Of a stretch of 8,678 nt of DNA, positions 1 to 6,043 are shown in pieces (position 1 is the first letter of the stretch; the number at the start of each line of letters is the position of its first letter). The notes under the pieces are model-generated. The model was not told where the DNA came from. It saw only the letters and a program-made list of their open reading frames with translations, and made no database searches. The DNA lies in NCBI GenBank assembly GCA_002477905.1, contig DLLB01000024.1, positions 15,826 to 24,503 on the forward strand. The letters are read 5' to 3'. Origin of the DNA: Clostridiales bacterium UBA7573 (GTDB lineage Bacteria > Bacillota > Clostridia > Oscillospirales > CAG-272). A program made the position numbers and the translations under genes.

Positions 1-10
1 ATCAACAGTT

Positions 11-871
11 TCATACGCCGGCCCCGTTTTCTTTCCCAAGTCGGGTAATAAGCGCTCTCACAAGCGCGGTGAAATCTTTCGCCATCCGTGCGCCGGTTTC
101 CAGAACTTCTTCCGATGTAATCGCTTCACCGGTGATACCTGCAGCATAATTGCTGACACAGGAAATACATACTACCGGAAGTCCGCAATGGGCTGCCGCG
201 ATCACTTCCGCCACCGTGGACATTCCCACCAAGGTTGCCCCCAGCATACCAAGCATTTTGATCTCGGCAGGGGTTTCATACTGCGGTCCGCTCATATAGG
301 CATACACACCATGATCCTGTAACGGAATCTGCAGTTTGGCGGCTTCTTCCATCGCAATTTGGGCAAGGCGCGCATCATAGACATGCTGCATATCAAAAAA
401 GCGCTCTCCGAATTGCGGAAGGTTCGCACCGCGCAAAGGCGAATCCGGCGACAGTTTGATCTGATCGCGCACCAGTACCAAAGAACCGGGCGTATAAGCG
501 GTGGAAATGCCTCCTGCCGCATTTGTGATAATCACCTGTGAAATGCCAAGCAACCGAAACACACCGATCGGGTAAGCGGTTTGCCACATTTCCCATCCCT
601 CATAGTAATGGAATCTGCCATTCATCGCAAGAACCGGCGTATCCCCGATCAAGCCGTATACAAATTCCCCTTTTTGATAAGAAACCGTAGAGATTGGGAA
701 ATGCGGAATCTCCCCATAAGGAATCGTGACACTTTGCGTCATCTGATCGGCAAAACCGCCGAGTCCGCTTCCCAAAATGATCGCAATCTTCGGAATCCCC
801 GGCAATTTGGCACGGAGATATGCCGCGCTTTCCTCATATTGCGCATAAGTCGCTTTCTGATTGTTTTTCAT
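11..871 (-). CDS. Purine nucleoside phosphorylase (inosine/guanosine type, family I, trimeric)
   Basis: Predicted cytoplasmic enzyme that splits purine nucleosides with phosphate into free base and (deoxy)ribose-1-phosphate, a purine salvage step. The 286-residue protein has the family landmarks in order: phosphate-binding GSGLG (34-38), RFHYYEG (86-92, phosphate and ribose contacts), NAAG (117-120), YETPAE (198-203, with Glu199 the purine-binding glutamate), MST (217-219) and Asn241 in SNYAAGI, matching the base-contacting Asn of 6-oxopurine enzymes. Length is close to the usual 270-290. I chose the ATG at 871 rather than the in-frame ATG at 904: AAGGAA lies 9 bases upstream of 871, and this start falls 19 bases after the kinase stop, whereas 904 has no good ribosome binding site and lies inside the kinase gene. 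It is the last gene of the run in this window. Preference for guanosine/inosine over adenosine is inferred from Glu199 and Asn241. Family assignment is secure; the choice among symbols (punA, pupG, deoD) is not, so none is given. Confidence 0.93.
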   Translation of the reverse strand: MKNNQKATYAQYEESAAYLRAKLPGIPKIAIILGSGLGGFADQMTQSVTIPYGEIPHFPISTVSYQKGEFVYGLIGDTPVLAMNGRFHYYEGWEMWQTAYPIGVFRLLGISQVIITNAAGGISTAYTPGSLVLVRDQIKLSPDSPLRGANLPQFGERFFDMQHVYDARLAQIAMEEAAKLQIPLQDHGVYAYMSGPQYETPAEIKMLGMLGATLVGMSTVAEVIAAAHCGLPVVCISCVSNYAAGITGEAITSEEVLETGARMAKDFTALVRALITRLGKENGAGV

Positions 872-880
872 AGATGTTGT

Positions 881-886
881 TTCCTT
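881..886 (-). promoter_or_regulatory. Ribosome binding site of the purine nucleoside phosphorylase gene
   Basis: AAGGAA on the minus strand, 9 bases before the ATG at 871 and just after the kinase stop codon (893-891). It is the main reason for preferring the shorter start over the ATG at 904. Confidence 0.6.
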
Positions 887-890
887 GTTT

Positions 891-1793
891 TTATAAGAAT
901 TCATGGTAGACCGAATTTTCCGGCAACAACGCAGGAGAAATCGCCGGAAGCGGCTGCATTTTCTTGATCATTGCCTGCGCTTGCCGATAAAACGGGCTGT
1001 CCTGCGGCACCGTTTGCAAGGCATGGCAAAGTGGTTCCTTGAGTAAAAGCGGTTCATAGGGAAGCAAAGAATCCAAAAATACATCCGCCGTATGTTGATA
1101 GGGCAGGATATTCTTTTCTTCATTTGTCCGCACGGATTGCCACAAAAACATCGTAAATGCGGCAGGCGCGGACCGGAAGCGCTCATCCCGAACAATCCGT
1201 CGGTAAAGTCGGATCTCATTTCCGGTGAAAATAACGCCGCCCGCGTCCAGTTCCCCTTTCACACCAAGCGTGACGGAACGATGCGGAACATTCTGAAACA
1301 GGGTTGTAACCTGCGGATAAATTGCCTGAATTCCTTCAAACACCAGGGTATCATACTGCGTAGGATCCAGCGTTTCATAGCCTCTGCGCACCCCTTTGTG
1401 AAAATCATATTTCGGAATCCGGCAGACTTCTCCGCGGCAAAGCGCTTCCGCGCAGGTTTGAAAATACGAAAGATCCAAAGCAGAAGCACTGTCATAATCC
1501 AGCTGGGTGTTGCCATCTAAGTTTTTACGGTCAAGCGCCTCCCGATCCAAGAAAAAATCATCAATGGAAATAACCGCCATGCGCTTATGCAAAGCCTGTA
1601 CAGTTTGCTGTAAATGGTGGGCAATCGTCGTTTTGCAGGAGCAACTTGGTCCGGACAACAGGACAATATGCGGCAGTTCCGTTGCAAATTGATGCAACGT
1701 TGCCTGTAAACGCTCTAAAAAGTCTTGTTCACAGCGCTCGATATACGCACGTTTTTCTTCATCTGTGCGAAGATGCATCTCCGTTTTTTTCAT
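891..1793 (-). CDS. Uridine kinase-like P-loop nucleoside kinase with an altered Walker A motif
   Basis: Relative of uridine kinase/phosphoribulokinase, predicted to phosphorylate a nucleoside or similar small molecule with a nucleoside triphosphate in the cytoplasm. The 300-residue protein shows a P-loop at 48-56 (GPSCSCKTT), ISIDDFFLDRE (75-85; Asp78/Asp79 at the usual catalytic and metal site), YDSASALDL (100-108), a PKYDF segment (127-131), VFEGIQAI (151-158, Walker B-like), the arginine-rich lid region RRIVRDERFR (198-207) and a C-terminal tail like that of the long Clostridial nucleoside kinases. Those long proteins carry an N-terminal TGS/synthetase-like half that is missing here. The oddity is Cys53, where Walker A normally has the glycine before Lys54. 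The ATG at 1793 was chosen because GGGGGA ends 3 bases before it; starts at 1814 and 1847 have weaker signals and longer overlaps. The gene overlaps hemZ by 35 bases and precedes the phosphorylase by 19. The family is fairly sure; substrate and activity are unknown. Confidence 0.8.
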   Translation of the reverse strand: MKKTEMHLRTDEEKRAYIERCEQDFLERLQATLHQFATELPHIVLLSGPSCSCKTTIAHHLQQTVQALHKRMAVISIDDFFLDREALDRKNLDGNTQLDYDSASALDLSYFQTCAEALCRGEVCRIPKYDFHKGVRRGYETLDPTQYDTLVFEGIQAIYPQVTTLFQNVPHRSVTLGVKGELDAGGVIFTGNEIRLYRRIVRDERFRSAPAAFTMFLWQSVRTNEEKNILPYQHTADVFLDSLLPYEPLLLKEPLCHALQTVPQDSPFYRQAQAMIKKMQPLPAISPALLPENSVYHEFL

Positions 1794-3279
1794 AAATCCC
1801 CCAATTCCCGGCATAGAAATCCAGAATCTGCTGACGTACGGAATCATCCTGCGGCAAATTCAGATATTCATATGGATATTTCGGCATGAAAATACGCTCG
1901 ATATGGGTTTCTCCGGGTGCAACAAGCTTGGTGACCGCGCCCGCGCCACAGGCAAAGATGCTGTGTACTTCTTCCATCATGAAGATGTTGTACAGTCCCT
2001 CCGCGCCCTTTTTGGCAAAACCGACATTTTCCAGATTTCCAACCGTATTTTTTTGTCTGTAAATATAGTACGGCAGATATTCCGCAAGCGCTGTTTGCAA
2101 CTGCGAATAATCTACACTTTTGGCGGTATCGCCGCCGGTGCGAGAATAAATCATACTGTCGCTTTTGAGAATGTCTGCTGATTTTTTCACACTGAAAGTA
2201 TGCACCGTAATATTCTCCGGCGCAAGACGGATAATTTCATCCATGGACTTTGAAAACCCGGAGAAGCTGTCACCGGGTAATCCCGCAATCAAATCCGTAT
2301 TGATATATTGTATGCCGCACTCCCGCGCAATATGAAATGCCCGGTAAAAATCTTCGGTCGTGTGATTGCGCCCGATATTTTTCAAAATGTTATCATTCAG
2401 TGTCTGCGGATTGATGGAGATCCGGTTCACGCCGCCTGCAAGCGCGGCGCGAAGCTTTTCCGGCGTGATCGTATCCGGTCTGCCCGCTTCCATTGTATAT
2501 TCCAGCAAAGAGGCAGGATCGACACATGTCCCGATGCAGGCAAGCAGATCGGCAATCTGATCCGCGCTTAAAATGGTCGGCGTTCCGCCGCCGATATAGA
2601 TCGTCGCAACCCGCAGCCCAAGACCACGAATGGTAGAAAAAGTAGAAACAATATCGCGTTTCAGTCGCTCTAAGTAGGCGGGAATCAAAGACAGCAACCG
2701 CTTGGTGGAATATGCAACGAAAGAACAGTAGGCACATCGGCTTGGGCAAAACGGAATGGAAATATACACACTGCAAGTCGGTTGTTTTCCAAGTTTCTTC
2801 ATCACACGGCGTTCGTTACGAGCGACTTTGGTCAAGAGCATTGCCTTTTTGGGATTGACAAAGTATTCTTTTGTTAAGGTACGACGTACTTCTTCGCTAC
2901 GCAATCCCGCACTATGCAACTGTTGTGCCAGTTTTGCCGGGCGCACGCCGGTCATGATTCCCCATGGAGGGGTATATCCCAGCAATGCTTCCCCTGCTTT
3001 GAGCATCGCGCGGCCAGCTGCGATTTTCTCAGTCCGGACCAACGGATACTGCTCCCGATACGGCTCTGTGCATTCATAGGACGAAAATTTCCCGTCAGCG
3101 GTTATCTCCGCACGGGCATATACCCCCTCGGTGCGGGCTTGCGTACAAATACGGACATGTGGCGCGTTCGGATTTTCCTCTTGCGTCTGCGCAAATTTGG
3201 AACCTGGGAAAAAGATCAGGCACAAGGTCTGCGCATAGGAAAGATTCAGACTTCCCTCCACGGTCAGTTTCATATTCAT
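1759..3279 (-). CDS. hemZ: HemZ-family radical SAM protein (coproporphyrinogen III dehydrogenase-like)
   Basis: Radical S-adenosylmethionine enzyme of the HemN/HemW/HemZ group. Oxygen-independent oxidation of coproporphyrinogen III is the annotated family reaction, but many anaerobe homologues are untested and no other haem gene is visible here. The 506-residue protein has an N-terminal domain ending in PWGIMTGVRP (105-114), which I recognise as HemZ-like, then the cluster motif CPSRCAYC (Cys178, Cys182, Cys185), the SAM-binding GGGTPT (230-235), MEAGRPD (263-269), NTDLIAGLPG (327-336) and the C-terminal NTVGNLENVGFA (411-422). All three cluster cysteines are present and length fits the family. 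Reading could extend upstream to 3441, but that would lie wholly inside dtd. The ATG at 3279 has AAAGGA 7 bases upstream and forms an ATGA overlap with the dtd stop, a classic coupling junction. The 3' end overlaps the kinase gene by 35 bases and contains an A7 run. Family identity is strong; the exact reaction is inferred. Confidence 0.9.
   Translation of the reverse strand: MNMKLTVEGSLNLSYAQTLCLIFFPGSKFAQTQEENPNAPHVRICTQARTEGVYARAEITADGKFSSYECTEPYREQYPLVRTEKIAAGRAMLKAGEALLGYTPPWGIMTGVRPAKLAQQLHSAGLRSEEVRRTLTKEYFVNPKKAMLLTKVARNERRVMKKLGKQPTCSVYISIPFCPSRCAYCSFVAYSTKRLLSLIPAYLERLKRDIVSTFSTIRGLGLRVATIYIGGGTPTILSADQIADLLACIGTCVDPASLLEYTMEAGRPDTITPEKLRAALAGGVNRISINPQTLNDNILKNIGRNHTTEDFYRAFHIARECGIQYINTDLIAGLPGDSFSGFSKSMDEIIRLAPENITVHTFSVKKSADILKSDSMIYSRTGGDTAKSVDYSQLQTALAEYLPYYIYRQKNTVGNLENVGFAKKGAEGLYNIFMMEEVHSIFACGAGAVTKLVAPGETHIERIFMPKYPYEYLNLPQDDSVRQQILDFYAGNWGIYEKNGDASSHR
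1797..1802 (-). promoter_or_regulatory. Probable ribosome binding site of the kinase gene, inside hemZ
   Basis: GGGGGA on the minus strand lies 3 bases before the ATG at 1793, within the last codons of hemZ. The spacing is shorter than ideal, so initiation may depend on ribosomes finishing hemZ. It decides the start in favour of 1793. Confidence 0.45.
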
Positions 3280-3767
3280 AGGTCGTTCCTTTCTACCTTT
3301 TCGCGCTTTTCGCGTTTTGTCTGCAAAATCCGGCTGTCCATTACAATGGTGACAGGCCCTGCGCACAGCAAATCTATCTGCATATCGGCGCCGAATACGC
3401 CGCTTTCCACCTGTCCGATTTTTTCCCGAAGCAAGATGCAAAAAGATTCATACAAAGGCTTTGCCTGTGCGGGAGGCGCAGCTTTGAAAAAATCCGGTCG
3501 GTTTCCATGACGATAATCCGCGCACAAAGTGAAATTCGACACAACAACTGCCTCGCCGCCCACCTGCCTTACGGACAGATTCATTTTTCCGTTCTCATCT
3601 TCAAAAATGCGTAACTTGGCAATCTTCTCTGCCAAAAGCTGCGCGTCTGTCTCGGTATCTTCCATAAAAACGCCGAGCAAAATCAAAAGTCCGGCTTTGC
3701 ATTTTCCTGCCGGCACTCCATCGGCGATCACCGCCGCGCGCTTGACGCGCTGAATCACTGCTGTCAT
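3276..3767 (-). CDS. dtd: D-aminoacyl-tRNA deacylase
   Basis: Cytoplasmic homodimeric proofreading enzyme that hydrolyses D-amino acids (and glycine mischarged on tRNA-Ala) from tRNA. The N-terminus MTAVIQRVKRAAV, the LLGV strand (30-33), ENGKMNLS (58-65), SNFTLCADYRHGNRPDF (77-93) and GPVTIVMDS (137-145) are family hallmarks. Gly137-Pro138 falls at the Gly-cisPro pair that gives chiral selectivity, and the SxxT block at 77-80 lies at the expected place. Two signature positions differ from the common form: the SQxT motif reads SNFT (Asn78), and the residues before Gly-Pro are Cys-Ala rather than Asn-x. The protein is 163 residues against a usual 145-150; the excess is a charged, Lys/Arg/Glu-rich tail (about 149-163) that also encodes the hemZ ribosome binding site. 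AGGAG lies 7 bases before the ATG. The gene follows rel by 26 bases, the usual Firmicute neighbourhood. Family assignment is very likely; full activity is assumed. Confidence 0.92.
   Translation of the reverse strand: MTAVIQRVKRAAVIADGVPAGKCKAGLLILLGVFMEDTETDAQLLAEKIAKLRIFEDENGKMNLSVRQVGGEAVVVSNFTLCADYRHGNRPDFFKAAPPAQAKPLYESFCILLREKIGQVESGVFGADMQIDLLCAGPVTIVMDSRILQTKREKREKVERNDL
3287..3292 (-). promoter_or_regulatory. Ribosome binding site of hemZ, inside the end of dtd
   Basis: AAAGGA on the minus strand, 7 bases before the ATG at 3279 and within the last codons of dtd. Together with the ATGA stop/start overlap it sets the hemZ start and points to coupled translation. Confidence 0.7.
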
Positions 3768-3793
3768 CGGAATACTCCTGTATCTTTCATTTT

Positions 3794-6037
3794 TTATGCG
3801 AATCCGCGTGTCACATCCTGTACGCCTTTAATGGCTTTTAACCGTCCGATGATGGCGCGCAGATGATTGGTATTTTTGCAGGGAATCGAAATTGTCAGCA
3901 CCACATCGCCGGTGTTTTTCCGTTGCGTTGTGACATTACGCATTGAAACATGCATATCCGCAAGCGTGCCTGCCACATCGGCAAGCAATGCGATTCGATC
4001 CTGTGCGAACACCTGTACCATTGCCTCAAACATATCCTGCGATTGCTCGGAAGCGACGTGTTTCTCCCACTCCGCTTTTACCCAGCGATCCGCCTGCTCC
4101 GGTTTCTCCCGATTGAGCAAAACATTCGGACAATCCATTTTATGCACCGAAACGCCAAAGCCGCGGGTGATAAACGCAATGATGGCATCCCCCGGTAAGG
4201 GATTACAGCACTTCGCAAATTTGATCGCGCAACCGCGTTCCCCGTCCACCAATACATCGCGGGAGGAGGAAGTTTTTCCACCGCCTGTACCCTGCGGGAC
4301 CGGCGGAACAAACTGCGGCTGTATTTCCTCTGCCGCAGGTCTTACCACACGGTCAAATTCCGCACGCAAACGCGGCGCAAGTTTTGCCGTTGTCACCCCG
4401 CCATAGCCGATTGCATTATATAAATCGTCCACTGACGGGATACCGGATTTTTCCGCGACGGCGCTCAGGATCTCCTGCCGCTGGGCTTCCGTAAAGCTTC
4501 TGCCAAAGCGATGCAATTCCCGATCAATTTCTGTTTTGCCGACCTGAATATTTTCCGGTCGTTGCTCATTTTTGAAAAACTGCCGGATTTTATTGCGTGC
4601 TTCTCCGGTCGTCACGATTTTTAACCAATCGCGGCTAGGTCCCTTGGAAGCGGGAGAGGTGAGAATTTCCACAATTTCACCATTTTGCGGTACCCGATCA
4701 ATCGGTACAATCGTGCCGTTGATCTTCGCCCCGACCATTCGGTTACCGACAGCAGTATGAATGGCATAGGCAAAATCGATCACCGTTGCACCCTGCGGCA
4801 GGGAAATCACATCGCCTTTCGGCGTGAATACAAAAACTTCATCATGGAACAAGTCTACCTTCAATGCGCGCAAAAATTCATCGGAATCCCGATTATCGTC
4901 GTCATTTTCCAAAAGTTTTGCAATCCAACCGAGCTTTTCATCAATTTCCTGTTTTCCTTGCTCTCCGGATTTATACTTCCAATGCGCGGCAAGTCCGAAT
5001 TCTGCCATCCGATGCATTTCCCAAGTCCGGATCTGCACTTCAAACGGTACACCGTCTCTCCCAATCACCGTGGTATGCAAAGAACGGTACATATTCGGCT
5101 TCGGCGTGGAAATATAGTCTTTGAATCTGCCCGGAACAGAACGGAACATTTCATGAATGATGCCAAGTACGGTGTAGCATTCCAGTTCCGTATCCACAAT
5201 GATCCGGATGGCATAGAAATCATAAATTTCATCAAACTGTTTGTTCTGTCCATACATCTTTTTATAGATGCTGTAAACGGATTTTACCCGTCCTTCCAAT
5301 GTGTAGTGAATGCCGGCTTCCGTCAGTTTTTCTCCGACCAATCGCTGTACCCGCTCCACAACATAACGGTTTTTCCCATATTTGACCTCAATATCCCGTT
5401 TGATTTCATCATATCCGATCGGATCAAGATATTGTAAAGAGAGATTTTCCAATTCCTGTTTGACCAGTTGCATTCCAAGTCGGTGTGCGAGCGGCGCAAA
5501 GACATGCATGGTTTCCAGTGCCGTCAAACGGCGTTTTTCATCCTGCTTCGCTCCCAAGGTACGCATATTATGCAACCTGTCACAGAGTTTTATAAAAATC
5601 ACGCGCAAATCCTTGGACATCGCAAGAAACATTTTCCGCAGATTTTCCACATGCATTTCTTCTTTGTCCGCAAATTTGATCTGCACCAGCTTGGTCAAGC
5701 CGTCCACCAAAATTGCAACGTCGTTCCCGAATTGCTTCTTCAGAATATCCAGATTGACCTTGCTGCCGCAATCCTCTACGGTATCATGCAAAAGTGCCGC
5801 ACAAATGGAATCGGTATCCAATCCCATTTGCGCCGCAATTTTTGCCACAGCGACCGGATGGGAAATATACGGTTCGCCGCTTGCACGAAACTGTCCGTCG
5901 TGCATTTGCGCCGCAAACTCATACGCGCGTTTGATTTTTTCCACATCATACCCCTTGGGGCTTTTGGCAAGCGTCGCAAGCAATTCCTGCATTCCATCCT
6001 GCGGCGTCGGCAACTCTTTGCGGTCGTTCTGATCCAT
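3794..6037 (-). CDS. rel: Bifunctional (p)ppGpp synthetase/hydrolase, RelA/SpoT family
   Basis: Stringent-response enzyme that makes (p)ppGpp from ATP and GTP/GDP on starved ribosomes and also degrades it. The 747-residue length is typical. Domain order: HD hydrolase (about 30-180) with its metal ligands present (His46, HDTVED at 84-89, Asp153 in CDRLHNMRTL); synthetase (about 240-355) with GRVKSVYSIYKK (249-260), Asp273, RFKD (304-307), PNMYRSLH (314-321) and Glu333 in EVQIRT; TGS (about 400-460); a helical region; a Cys-containing domain with Cys610, Cys611, His632 and Cys636; and a C-terminal ACT domain (about 670-747). The RxKD rather than ExDD form is that of bifunctional Rel, and the intact HD residues agree. 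A Pro/Gly-rich linker (about 575-590) precedes the Cys domain. AAAGGGGA lies 10 bases upstream, and the start is 6 bases after the recJ stop. The apt gene common between recJ and rel in Firmicutes is absent. Identity is essentially certain. Confidence 0.97.
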   Translation of the reverse strand: MDQNDRKELPTPQDGMQELLATLAKSPKGYDVEKIKRAYEFAAQMHDGQFRASGEPYISHPVAVAKIAAQMGLDTDSICAALLHDTVEDCGSKVNLDILKKQFGNDVAILVDGLTKLVQIKFADKEEMHVENLRKMFLAMSKDLRVIFIKLCDRLHNMRTLGAKQDEKRRLTALETMHVFAPLAHRLGMQLVKQELENLSLQYLDPIGYDEIKRDIEVKYGKNRYVVERVQRLVGEKLTEAGIHYTLEGRVKSVYSIYKKMYGQNKQFDEIYDFYAIRIIVDTELECYTVLGIIHEMFRSVPGRFKDYISTPKPNMYRSLHTTVIGRDGVPFEVQIRTWEMHRMAEFGLAAHWKYKSGEQGKQEIDEKLGWIAKLLENDDDNRDSDEFLRALKVDLFHDEVFVFTPKGDVISLPQGATVIDFAYAIHTAVGNRMVGAKINGTIVPIDRVPQNGEIVEILTSPASKGPSRDWLKIVTTGEARNKIRQFFKNEQRPENIQVGKTEIDRELHRFGRSFTEAQRQEILSAVAEKSGIPSVDDLYNAIGYGGVTTAKLAPRLRAEFDRVVRPAAEEIQPQFVPPVPQGTGGGKTSSSRDVLVDGERGCAIKFAKCCNPLPGDAIIAFITRGFGVSVHKMDCPNVLLNREKPEQADRWVKAEWEKHVASEQSQDMFEAMVQVFAQDRIALLADVAGTLADMHVSMRNVTTQRKNTGDVVLTISIPCKNTNHLRAIIGRLKAIKGVQDVTRGFA

Positions 6038-6043
6038 ATTCCG

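Noticed and set aside
917..948. 7-bp inverted repeat ttccggc...gccggaa with an 18-base loop just upstream of the phosphorylase start
   Set aside because: The stem is short and the loop long, it lies in the kinase coding end, and no known riboswitch features were recognised. Attenuation cannot be supported.
3280..3441. Longer HemZ N-terminus starting at 3441
   Set aside because: These 54 codons lie entirely within dtd, give an unusual Arg/Lys-rich peptide, and lack the good ribosome binding site found at 3279.
5522..5540. Plus-strand gccgt-caa-acggc followed by a T-run, resembling a terminator inside rel
   Set aside because: The stem is about 5 pairs and lies within the Rel coding sequence; no plus-strand transcript is evident.
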